A DNA stretch of 64,000 nucleotides, from NCBI GenBank assembly GCA_019703815.1, contig AP023053.1, positions 1,040,995-1,104,994 on the forward strand, written 5' to 3'. Position numbers and translations under genes: made by a program. The notes beneath the pieces are model-generated. The model did not search any database. It was not told where the DNA came from and saw only the letters and a program-made list of their open reading frames with translations. Each line of letters opens with the position of its first letter. Position 1 is the stretch's first letter. Source of the stretch: Thaumasiovibrio occultus (GTDB lineage Bacteria; Pseudomonadota; Gammaproteobacteria; Enterobacterales; Vibrionaceae). Positions 1-7,104 of this stretch are shown here, piece after piece.

Positions 1-2061
1 GCGCTCAATACCGCCCCCGTCATCGCCGATGGATCGACTGCCGATGAAACGCTGGTCGTTAAAGGACAAAGCTTTAACGGCTACAAAGTAGATAGCGCCA
101 CCGGTGCCATGCGCGCCGACACCACCATGCTAGAAACGCCACAATCGATCAATGTGATCCCCGACATTGTGTTGGAAGAGCAACTTGCGACCACGTTAGG
201 CGAAGCGCTGCAAAACGATGCGAGTGTTAACGCCGGCACGCAAAAATGGAACCGTGAAGTGTTCTACCTTCGTGGCTTCGAACTCTCGTCGTCTAACGGT
301 TATCTTCGAAATGGCCATGCCCTTTTCACTCACTACATGTTGCCTATCGAAACCCTAGAAGGCATCGAAGTGATCAAAGGCCCATCAAGCTTGCTCTATG
401 GGCGTGCGGCACCGGGCGGCTTGATCAACATGGTTTCAAAACGCCCAACGGTTGATCCTCAAGTTAACGTTGGCGCCAATTTCGATCACCTAGGCAGCAC
501 GCACTACCATATTGATGCTGCGGGTAAACTTAACGAATCAGGTACCCTGCGTGGCCGCACGGTTTTCGTTAAGCAAGACTCAGTAGAAACCCGTGAATAC
601 GCGACCGGTGATGAAAGAGAGCGTGAGCGCTTCTTGGGCTTCGGTACCATTGAAGCTGACCTGTCTGATTGGGGTATGCTGTCACTGAACTACGAAAAAA
701 CCAACGATGTCGCGCCGATTGATTCAGGCGCATGGTTAGACTTGGACGGCAATGTGCTTGGCGATCGCGACACCATCCGCGACGCACGCTGGTCGTTCAT
801 TGATAACGATGTGGAAAACTGGGGTGCGAACCTCGATCTTTACATCAACAGCGCATGGCACGCTAACCTGAGCTATAACTCGCAAAAGATGCTTCGTCAC
901 CGCTACGATTCGCTACCACGCACCACGGCGCAAACCATTGTCGATGGTAGCTACATCTTGAAACCGTTCGACCGTCACGATACCTGGGAAACGAAAGCGT
1001 TCCATGCTGATCTTCACGGTGAGTTCAGTGCGGCAGGCATGGATCATCAAGTTCTTGTCGGGACCAATGGGCAATTCTACGATTATCAACAGCTTCGCGT
1101 TAAAGGCAGTACTATCAATGTCGCGCCAGGCGAGCACCCTGCAAACCCAGGTCTTGACTACAACAATGACACTTCAACGTATAAAAGTGATCGTCACTAC
1201 TATGGTTTCTATCTACAAGATCTAGTCACCATTAACGACCAATGGCAAGCGCTGGTCGGTGGCCGTTATGACATGTACTTTGCCGATGGTAAAACCGGTA
1301 ATGATGTCGTAGTTGAAGGGGCCAATGACAGTGAATCGTTCACGCCAAAAGTGGGCATTATCTATCACCCTAACTACAACAGCAGCATCTACGCCAACTA
1401 CTCTGGCAGCTTTAACCCAGTAAGTAACGTTGTTAACGACGACGGCTCGGTAACTGAACGTGTGCCGGAAGAAAGCCGCCAATACGAGTTAGGCACCAAA
1501 GTGGAGTTGATGGATAGCAGCTTGCTGTTAACCGCAGCGGTGTTTGATATCGAAAAAGAAAATATCAGCATCACCGAAAACGGCATCACCACTCAAAATG
1601 GTAGCCAACGCCATGTGGGGGCCGAAGCGAGCGCACAAGGCCAGATCTCGGATCAATGGTTTGTGATGGCTTCTGCTATGTATCTCGATGCCAACTACGA
1701 TAACCACGACAAGTACCAAGATAAAGCGCCAGCCAACGTCCCTGAGCTGTCGGGCGCGGTATGGGCTCGCTACTCAATGACCGATGCAACGGCATTCAAC
1801 CTTGGCTTGTTCTATCAAGGCGAGCGCTGGGCTGACAACGCCAACACCGTTGAACTCGATGATTATGCTCGTTTCGATGCCGGTGCGTCGCACGCGATCA
1901 CCAGCGATTACGTAACATGGGATTTCCGCTTCAATATTGAAAACGTGTTTGATACTGAATACGTTGCCGGTACGGGCGGTGGCACCAGTGATGATGTGGT
2001 TACCGATGTTCACTTCGGTGACGAGCGTCGCTTTAAGTTCTCAGTGAACGCGACCTTCTAA
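1..2061 (+). CDS. TonB-dependent siderophore receptor (5' end cut by window)
   Basis: The reading frame is open from base 1, so the gene starts before the window; the first internal ATG at 109 is not the start. The visible N-terminus has a TonB-box-like DETLVV at residues 16-21, then a plug domain with the typical LRGF, IEVIKGPSSLLYG and PGGLINMVSKRP blocks. The rest has the beta-strand-rich pattern of an outer-membrane barrel and ends in Phe (NATF), as expected for barrel assembly. Family knowledge: such proteins import ferric siderophores with energy from TonB-ExbBD; overall it resembles the FhuE/FoxA hydroxamate-type group, but the ligand cannot be told from sequence. The signal peptide lies outside. 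A strong terminator follows. A ViuB-like ferric-siderophore reductase lies about 27 kb away (28333-29145). Confidence 0.93.
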   Translation, partial: ALNTAPVIADGSTADETLVVKGQSFNGYKVDSATGAMRADTTMLETPQSINVIPDIVLEEQLATTLGEALQNDASVNAGTQKWNREVFYLRGFELSSSNGYLRNGHALFTHYMLPIETLEGIEVIKGPSSLLYGRAAPGGLINMVSKRPTVDPQVNVGANFDHLGSTHYHIDAAGKLNESGTLRGRTVFVKQDSVETREYATGDERERERFLGFGTIEADLSDWGMLSLNYEKTNDVAPIDSGAWLDLDGNVLGDRDTIRDARWSFIDNDVENWGANLDLYINSAWHANLSYNSQKMLRHRYDSLPRTTAQTIVDGSYILKPFDRHDTWETKAFHADLHGEFSAAGMDHQVLVGTNGQFYDYQQLRVKGSTINVAPGEHPANPGLDYNNDTSTYKSDRHYYGFYLQDLVTINDQWQALVGGRYDMYFADGKTGNDVVVEGANDSESFTPKVGIIYHPNYNSSIYANYSGSFNPVSNVVNDDGSVTERVPEESRQYELGTKVELMDSSLLLTAAVFDIEKENISITENGITTQNGSQRHVGAEASAQGQISDQWFVMASAMYLDANYDNHDKYQDKAPANVPELSGAVWARYSMTDATAFNLGLFYQGERWADNANTVELDDYARFDAGASHAITSDYVTWDFRFNIENVFDTEYVAGTGGGTSDDVVTDVHFGDERRFKFSVNATF

Positions 2062-2098
2062 GCGATATGATCGTTTAAGCTACATTTAGCACCAACAA

Positions 2099-2148
2099 CG
2101 CGCCGCTCTGTAGGTGATCCCCCCATCACCCGCAGGCGGCGTTTTTTT
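2099..2148 (+). terminator. Rho-independent terminator of the TonB receptor gene
   Basis: A long stem pairs CGCCGC..CTG..GGTGAT with ATCACC..CAG..GCGGCG around a C-rich loop and is followed by seven T residues. It lies 37 bases after the receptor stop codon. Confidence 0.9.
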
Positions 2149-2203
2149 GTTCTACGGCGAGAAATTTCGAAGCCTTACAAAAACGACGTTGAAGCTTGTA
2201 GCC

Positions 2204-2242
2204 GAGTAACTGAGTAACTGAGTAACTGAGTAACTGAGTAAC
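2204..2242. repeat. Tandem 8-bp repeat (GAGTAACT, about 4.9 copies)
   Basis: Four exact GAGTAACT units and a fifth lacking its last base run head to tail between the receptor terminator and the next lipoprotein gene. No coding or regulatory role is visible. Confidence 0.9.
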
Positions 2243-2263
2243 CTCAAGCTACTTGGGAATAGA
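2238..2263. repeat. Partial copy of a Vibrio-like extragenic palindrome
   Basis: The run ACCTCAAG-CTACTTGGGA resembles one arm and the centre of the fuller palindrome at 40731-40763 (ACCTCAAG-GTGCTTGGA). It abuts the octamer array. Similar palindromes are scattered between genes in vibrios. The remaining bases to 2479 show no gene; they should hold the promoter of the next lipoprotein gene. Confidence 0.5.
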
Positions 2264-2479
2264 ATGAAAAACATTCTGCATATCGTAGTCGCGCATGCGA
2301 TAACAAGAATGACCACCAGAAAGAATATTGTTAAGTATATCAATTGCAGTAATTTCATTTATTCCGTTAATCCAATCGGACAAATAAAACGCTAAGCACA
2401 CCGCCTATTCGCCGATGATATGATAGACAATCACTATAACTACACCTTTCAATAGACCTTTTAACAGTTGGAATTAAAT

Positions 2480-3004
2480 ATGAAAAAATGGATTTTATTT
2501 GCATTGTCTGCCCTTTTTCTCTCAGGCTGCGGCGGTGGCGAGAAAGATGAGTTCATTGGTTACTACAAAAGACACAGCTCGTTTACTGATAGAACAGATA
2601 TTAGTCAAATTAAATATGATGGTGAAAAATACTGGCTTGTAATAGACATTATGGAAAGTGATAAATCTCGACCTCTTACGGTTGTAGATGAGGGACTTCA
2701 ACTCGTTGGTACACCGGCGATTATTTGGCTTTCTGAAGACGAGTCGGCTATCAATATTCTTGGCGCCGAAGCGCAACGAATCACGGAAGAAGAAGCACTA
2801 GCGTGGCGTACAGAGCAAGAGAACTTAATCGCAGAAAAGGCAAGACTGGCCCAGCTATGCAAAGACTTCAATGCAGAAATTAACAAAGCCAATGCCCTAG
2901 AAGGTGACGAAATGAGTTCATTCTTAGCGTCACTCAAAGATCAAAAACCTGATAACTGTAGCATTCGTGACTACGGCCTGAGAAGGGCTTTCGATAGACT
3001 GTAA
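2480..3004 (+). CDS. Small hypothetical lipoprotein
   Basis: 174 aa. The ATG at 2480 is chosen rather than the in-frame TTG at 2468 because it begins a compact lipoprotein signal (basic MKK, hydrophobic core, lipobox LSGC with the modified Cys near residue 18, then GGGE). The mature protein has a beta-rich first half, then from about residue 110 an Ala/Glu/Lys-rich helical part and two isolated Cys residues (in QLCKDF and DNCSIR) that could pair. I do not recognise a family. It stands alone between two terminators. Location is inferred to be a lipid-anchored periplasmic or outer-membrane site; function unknown. Confidence 0.75.
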   Translation: MKKWILFALSALFLSGCGGGEKDEFIGYYKRHSSFTDRTDISQIKYDGEKYWLVIDIMESDKSRPLTVVDEGLQLVGTPAIIWLSEDESAINILGAEAQRITEEEALAWRTEQENLIAEKARLAQLCKDFNAEINKANALEGDEMSSFLASLKDQKPDNCSIRDYGLRRAFDRL

Positions 3005-3061
3005 CCGAGTCCGTTTAATTACTAGCGATTAACGCATACAGGACATCTTATTTTTCTTCTT

Positions 3062-3096
3062 GAGCCAAGACATTACACGGTCTTGGCTCTTTATTA
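3062..3096 (+). terminator. Rho-independent terminator after the small lipoprotein
   Basis: A perfect 10-bp stem GAGCCAAGAC / GTCTTGGCTC with an 8-base loop is followed by a T-rich stretch, 57 bases past the stop. Confidence 0.8.
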
Positions 3097-3181
3097 GAAA
3101 ATCCATTAGCGCGATGCTATCAATACATCAATTTGGACATTTTTATTATTTAACTAATTCGCGTCATGCTTTCGATGATGT

Positions 3182-3373
3182 TTAGTCGATGACTTTCACT
3201 CGCCCTACGTCACCACTTTGTAAACGAACTTTAATACCGTGCGGATGGTTTGGCGATTTAGTTAATATGTCTTTTACGATACCAGACGTTAATATTCCGC
3301 TTCGTTGATCCTTTTTAAGGACAATTTTCACACTTGCACCAATGCGAATATCATCACGAATAGTTCCACTCAT
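3182..3373 (-). CDS. YwbE family protein (DUF2196)
   Basis: 63 aa, the usual length of this family. The whole protein matches the YwbE pattern: GTIRDDIRIGASVKIVLKKD, then GILTSGIVKDILT, HPHGIKVRL and a final GRVKVI. The frame stays open further upstream, but the ATG at 3373 has an AGGG ribosome site and starts exactly where the family does. The fold is expected to be a small beta barrel of KOW/SH3-like type; the function of YwbE is not established. It follows the helicase gene on the same strand, with a hairpin between. Confidence 0.85.
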   Translation of the reverse strand: MSGTIRDDIRIGASVKIVLKKDQRSGILTSGIVKDILTKSPNHPHGIKVRLQSGDVGRVKVID

Positions 3374-3424
3374 TATTACAACCCTACTGTTATAAGCCTT
3401 TGAATATTTTCGTTCTTGATGTGA

Positions 3425-3457
3425 CATCCCCAAGTAACCTTGGGCCACTTGGGGATG
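3425..3457. other. Perfect 11-bp inverted repeat between helicase and ywbE-like gene
   Basis: CATCCCCAAGT and ACTTGGGGATG flank an 11-base loop. There is no U-tract on the minus-strand transcript, so it is better read as an mRNA-stabilising or attenuating hairpin than a normal terminator. Confidence 0.55.
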
Positions 3458-3472
3458 CTATCGCCGATTTAC

Positions 3473-4765
3473 TTAAGAATTTCGTAGCCAGACATCAGCG
3501 TTAACCTGCGCATTCTTCTTGCGCTTTTTCTTCCCCGTGCCAGCAGGTTTTGCCATCGGCTTGTTCGCGTCTAGCATCGCTTGGGTAATATTGTCATCGA
3601 CTTCGAAGCCCTCAACCTGCTCGCGCTCTAGGCGGATTTTGTTCTTTTTCTCGATAACGCTGAAGTGATGAAAGTCTTCATAGTCAATCAAGGATAAGGC
3701 GAGACCGACTTCGCCCGCACGTCCGCTTCGGCCAATGCGGTGCATGTAATCAGAAGGGCTTCGTGGTAGATCAAAGTTGATCACCACTGGCAGTTTTTCG
3801 ATATCTAAACCACGAGCGGCAATGTCCGTTGCGATCAAGACATCAATCTCACCTGACTTAAACGCATCAAGGATACGAGTACGATAACCTTGTCCCTTAT
3901 CACCATGAAACACTTCCGCTTCAATGCCACGCTTAAATAGCTTATCAGCCAAATGCTCACAGCTGTTCTTCGCATTCACGAAAATCAGCGCTTGGCGCCA
4001 TTGATGCGCTTTAATCAAATGCGCCAGCACCGCCGTCTTTTCGCCCTTATTAACGTTAAAAACACGTTGAACAACCGTACTCGCATCATCACTTTGAAGT
4101 TGAATTTCAATCGGATCGTGAAGCAATTCTTGAGTTAGCGCCTGTACTTGCTCAGGAAACGTTGCCGAAAACAGCAGCGTTTGCTTTTGCTGCGGTAATT
4201 TTGCTAATACCTCGGTCAACTCTTCCGTAAAGCCAAGACTTAGCATTCGGTCGGCTTCATCAAGCACTAAGGTTTTAACACGATCAAGCTTAATGGCATT
4301 GCTTGAGACCAAATCAAGCAGTCGACCCGGCGTCGCGACCAAAATATCGGTACCACCACGCAGCGCCAGCATCTGTGTATTGGCAGACACGCCACCAAAC
4401 ACCGCGACGGTCTTGATCGCGCCATTCAGATGCGTAGCGTAGGATTTAATACTGTCGGCAACCTGCTTAGCCAGTTCACGGGTAGGGACAAGGATCAGCC
4501 CTGTCACGTAGTTGCCTTTTCTGTCTTTGGTGTATTCAGCGTCTTTCTGCGCCAAAATAGATTGCAGCATTGGCAGCGCAAATGCCGCCGTTTTACCCGA
4601 CCCCGTATTGGCGCCCGCGATGAGATCACGACCGGCTAACACATAAGGAATAACTTGCGCCTGTATCGGCGTAGGCTGCCGATATTCCATCTCAGTTAGT
4701 CGAGCTAACAACGGCTGGATCAGGGCAAGTTCGGTAAAAGTGGTCGACATGGTGGCAGTAGTCAT
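3473..4765 (-). CDS. DEAD-box ATP-dependent RNA helicase, RhlE-like
   Basis: 430 aa. All core motifs are visible in order: Q motif (PTPIQAQVIP), Walker A (ANTGSGKT), PTRELA, TPGR, DEAD at about residues 168-171, SAT, the helicase C-terminal block ARGLD and HRIGRSGRAG. The tail is short and basic (KKKRKKNA), which usually aids RNA binding. Family knowledge: such enzymes unwind short RNA duplexes in ribosome assembly or mRNA decay. RhlE is the closest general match; SrmB is a weaker alternative. The start is uncertain: ATG at 4765 or at 4750, neither with a strong ribosome site. Confidence 0.92.
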   Translation of the reverse strand: MTTATMSTTFTELALIQPLLARLTEMEYRQPTPIQAQVIPYVLAGRDLIAGANTGSGKTAAFALPMLQSILAQKDAEYTKDRKGNYVTGLILVPTRELAKQVADSIKSYATHLNGAIKTVAVFGGVSANTQMLALRGGTDILVATPGRLLDLVSSNAIKLDRVKTLVLDEADRMLSLGFTEELTEVLAKLPQQKQTLLFSATFPEQVQALTQELLHDPIEIQLQSDDASTVVQRVFNVNKGEKTAVLAHLIKAHQWRQALIFVNAKNSCEHLADKLFKRGIEAEVFHGDKGQGYRTRILDAFKSGEIDVLIATDIAARGLDIEKLPVVINFDLPRSPSDYMHRIGRSGRAGEVGLALSLIDYEDFHHFSVIEKKNKIRLEREQVEGFEVDDNITQAMLDANKPMAKPAGTGKKKRKKNAQVNADVWLRNS

Positions 4766-4941
4766 TGGGCAATAAAGGCTCTAGCTAAAATAATGGCGTG
4801 CATCTTAGCCTATTCGCTGCCTGTGATGTAGCACAATGAGTCATTGTCGCGATACGAAAATGGCGCTAATAATGTGCATTCAGAGACTCAAGGGTGATAC
4901 CCCCCTCTTGCGTTTTATAGGCACCTTACGTTCAGCCGTGA

Positions 4942-4990
4942 GCCCTAAGCCCTAAGCCCTAAGCCCTAAGCCCTAAGCCCTAAGCCCTAA
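4942..4990. repeat. Tandem 7-bp repeat (GCCCTAA x 7)
   Basis: Seven perfect head-to-tail copies plus a partial eighth, located between the helicase promoter region and the tRNA-Ser terminator. The unit looks like a telomere repeat, but that is a coincidence of sequence. It is a likely slippage tract. Confidence 0.95.
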
Positions 4991-5016
4991 GCCATGTTAC
5001 GGCGCCCAAAACGAGA

Positions 5017-5044
5017 AAAGCCCCAGCATTTCTGCTGGGGCTTT
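5017..5044 (-). terminator. Terminator of tRNA-Ser
   Basis: A 12-bp perfect stem AAAGCCCCAGCA / TGCTGGGGCTTT with a 4-base loop ends in Ts on the minus strand, seven bases after the tRNA CCA end. Confidence 0.85.
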
Positions 5045-5050
5045 CGAATG

Positions 5051-5141
5051 TGGCGGAGAGATAGGGATTTGAACCCTAGGTACGCTATTAACGTACGCCG
5101 GTTTTCAAGACCGGTGCTTTCAACCACTCAGCCATCTCTCC
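5051..5141 (-). tRNA. tRNA-Ser (anticodon UGA)
   Basis: On the minus strand the acceptor arms GGAGAGA and TCTCTCC pair, the 3' end has a genomically encoded GCCA, and there is a long variable arm typical of serine tRNAs. The anticodon loop CTTGAAA places TGA at 5105-5107, reading UCA and related serine codons. A TTCAAATCC T-loop is present. 91 nt with CCA. Confidence 0.97.
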
Positions 5142-5454
5142 GTGGTGACGCGCATAATAATCATAACCCTATTAACTGTAAAGGCTTAATTGCAACTTTC
5201 TGCTCAAGCGCGCAAATATACAGCACACCGCATCTTTTTTGGACTTTTCGACCTTCGATATCACTCAATTAGCTCAAGCTGGCATACAAGAATCACAATT
5301 TCTGTAGGCAAATTTGATTGTGAGCCGCGTTTTCGTTGTGATGGCTCTTTGCGCAAAAGCCAAGTGTTTTTCACTCGCCCCTTTTGCATTTCGCTTCCTT
5401 CTGACTTTTTCGCTAACGCCATTGGTCAACCACTAACTAACGATTGAGCGCACT
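5142..5454. other. Intergenic stretch before the SMP-30 gene
   Basis: No gene seen. Two TTGTGA half-sites (about 5318 and 5335) and an upstream ATCACAAT suggest possible CRP-like binding, but the spacing does not make a proper TGTGA-N6-TCACA site. It should hold promoters for the tRNA (minus) and the lactonase gene (plus). Confidence 0.3.
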
Positions 5455-6342
5455 ATGATCCCTCTTACTCCTTCCATCCAATTACTCACCTCAGCAGAGT
5501 TTTCACTGGCAGAATCACCGGTATGGGATTGGCGCTACCAACGTTGGATGTGGGTTGATATCGCCAAAGGCCGCCTCTATTTCCAACACGAGAATACGCA
5601 GACCTATTTAGCATGGGATGAACCGCTGGGTTGCGTTGCGATGGCTGGCGAGCGCGATTTCATTCTGGCGTTTAAATCTGGCATTTACGCTTTAGACGCG
5701 CAAAGCCAACAACGCCACCTGCTTTACCCGCTAGTCAGTGATTTTCCTCGTATGCGATTTAACGACGGCCGCAGCGCTCCCGGCGGGCGATTTTTGGCAG
5801 GCACCCGCAATGGAGCAAAACAAGGCGATAAAGGGCAGTTTTATCAGCTCCATAGAGATGGCAGCGTCGAACCATTGCCCTTTTACGCTTGGACCTGTAA
5901 TGGGCTTGCGTTTGATCAGCCACGCGCGCGGCTGTATTGGGCAGATACAGGCAGCGAAGCCATTTATCGTGCAACTTATGACATTAACAGCGGCGAAGTT
6001 AGCACGCACTCACTTTTTGCCGATCTCCGTGAGTACGCCGGTCGCCCCGACGGCGCAGCCCTTGATAACCAAGGCGGCTATTGGGTTGCGATGTACGGCG
6101 GCGCGCAGGTACTGCGGTTAAATTCGCAAGGAGAAGTGACCCACCAGCTCAGCGTGCCGGTGACGAATCCAACCATGGTAGCGCTTGGTGGCCCTGACGG
6201 TAAACAAATGGTGATCACCTCAGCTGCACAACAAGAAGAAGAAAAAGGTAAGATATTCATCATTGAAGACATCACAATTGAAGGTATCGCCGCAGTACCG
6301 GAGCCGATATTTTCGGGCGACTGGCGACAGTTCAACTCATAA
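5455..6342 (+). CDS. SMP-30/gluconolactonase/LRE family lactonase
   Basis: 295 aa, the family's normal length for a six-bladed beta propeller. The metal and active-site residues are in place: Glu of LAESPVWD (about residue 20), Asn/Asp of RFNDGRS, Asn of TCNGLAFD and Asp of GRPDGAA, matching the Ca/Zn ligands of regucalcin. Family knowledge: these are cytoplasmic enzymes that hydrolyse sugar lactones such as gluconolactone. The gene is monocistronic, with a shared bidirectional terminator behind it. The substrate is not certain. Confidence 0.9.
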   Translation: MIPLTPSIQLLTSAEFSLAESPVWDWRYQRWMWVDIAKGRLYFQHENTQTYLAWDEPLGCVAMAGERDFILAFKSGIYALDAQSQQRHLLYPLVSDFPRMRFNDGRSAPGGRFLAGTRNGAKQGDKGQFYQLHRDGSVEPLPFYAWTCNGLAFDQPRARLYWADTGSEAIYRATYDINSGEVSTHSLFADLREYAGRPDGAALDNQGGYWVAMYGGAQVLRLNSQGEVTHQLSVPVTNPTMVALGGPDGKQMVITSAAQQEEEKGKIFIIEDITIEGIAAVPEPIFSGDWRQFNS

Positions 6343-6361
6343 GATAGTACGCCGCCAAAAG

Positions 6362-6398
6362 AAAAACCCCCAGCAAATTAGCCGGGGGTTTTCTTTTT
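6362..6398. terminator. Bidirectional terminator between convergent genes
   Basis: AAAAACCCCC pairs with GGGGGTTTT around AGCAAATTAGCC, with A- and T-runs on both sides. It serves the lactonase gene (plus) and the small lipoprotein gene (minus). Confidence 0.85.
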
Positions 6399-6412
6399 CA
6401 CGCTTGCGTGCC

Positions 6413-6751
6413 TTAACGAGCCCATACAATGCGACTGTCTGTCCCAAACGTTACTACCGTCACGTTGTCAGGCACATCCACAATGAACGAAAACTTCGCG
6501 CGCTTAGTTGCGTCTGGTTTACCGGTTTCTAAGGTAATTTGCATCGCGTCATTCTCTTCAGTCACGACATGATCATGCACCCCTAAACCGCTTTCCATCA
6601 ACAAACCACTCACTAGCAACGTGGTTGGCGACTCCGTACGTTGAGCCACTGTTAGCCCTCCGATATCGTCACTCGACACGCCTGCATCTGACTCGCCACC
6701 ACATCCAATCAATGACGCCATACAAATCATTACTAAAATCATCTTGTTCAT
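6413..6751 (-). CDS. Small hypothetical lipoprotein
   Basis: 112 aa. The signal ends in a clear lipobox SLIGC (Cys near residue 17) followed by GGE, so it is predicted to be lipid-anchored. The mature part is about 95 residues, with a beta-rich end (FSFIVDVPDNVTVVTFG). GAGG lies eight bases before the ATG at 6751. I do not recognise a family. It is unrelated in sequence to the large lipoproteins that follow, although it lies next to them on the same strand. Confidence 0.75.
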   Translation of the reverse strand: MNKMILVMICMASLIGCGGESDAGVSSDDIGGLTVAQRTESPTTLLVSGLLMESGLGVHDHVVTEENDAMQITLETGKPDATKRAKFSFIVDVPDNVTVVTFGTDSRIVWAR

Positions 6752-7044
6752 AGAAAGCCCTCTTTCAATGACTATGATGACAGTTTACGAATAGTTACAT
6801 TTTCCGTGTGCGATTTTGCGCAAGAGTGAGACACCGCTCTCGCAGCAAGAGAACTAATCGTGAGCCATCTTTAGCTCTGCTTGTAATCTGACTTAGCGTT
6901 GTACCCAATTCTGACTCATTTCGCGTTTTACGATGAAATTCAACGGGGTCAACATCGCGATTTCATTCAGCAACCGCACCGGTTCGTCAAGTAGCCATCG
7001 ATACCAAATATTTCCCCATGATAAATACTCACTTTCTAAGACAC
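6752..7044. other. Intergenic stretch beside the lipoprotein array
   Basis: No supported gene. A 64-codon minus-strand frame (6893-7087) exists only because it reads through the terminator hairpin at 7045-7071. Confidence 0.5.
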
Positions 7045-7071
7045 TAAAAAAGCCAGCATGAGCTGGCTTTT
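7045..7071 (-). terminator. Terminator of array gene 1
   Basis: AGCCAGC / GCTGGCT stem with a 4-base loop, ending in six Ts on the minus strand. The same stem ends every gene of the array and the LruC operon. Confidence 0.88.
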
Positions 7072-7104
7072 GATATTTATTAGTCACTAATTATGGGTTT
7101 AACG

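Noticed and set aside
2204-4990. Short tandem repeats as a CRISPR array
   Set aside because: Units of 7-8 bp are contiguous without spacers and no cas genes are nearby.
4942-4990. Telomere-type repeat marking a linear replicon end
   Set aside because: The unit is GCCCTAA, only seven copies, and it lies inside ordinary chromosomal gene order.
5051-5141. tRNA-Ser as an attachment site of a genomic island
   Set aside because: No integrase and no second copy of the tRNA 3' end was seen in the window.
4994-5272. Plus-strand reading frame of 92 aa
   Set aside because: It runs through the tRNA-Ser gene and its terminator on the opposite strand.
5310-5345. CRP site upstream of the SMP-30 gene
   Set aside because: Two TTGTGA half-sites are in the same orientation with wrong spacing; no TCACA partner at six bases.
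6893-7087. 64-aa minus-strand reading frame
   Set aside because: Its N-terminal part (KPAHAGFF) is translation of the terminator hairpin at 7045-7071, and there is no ribosome site.
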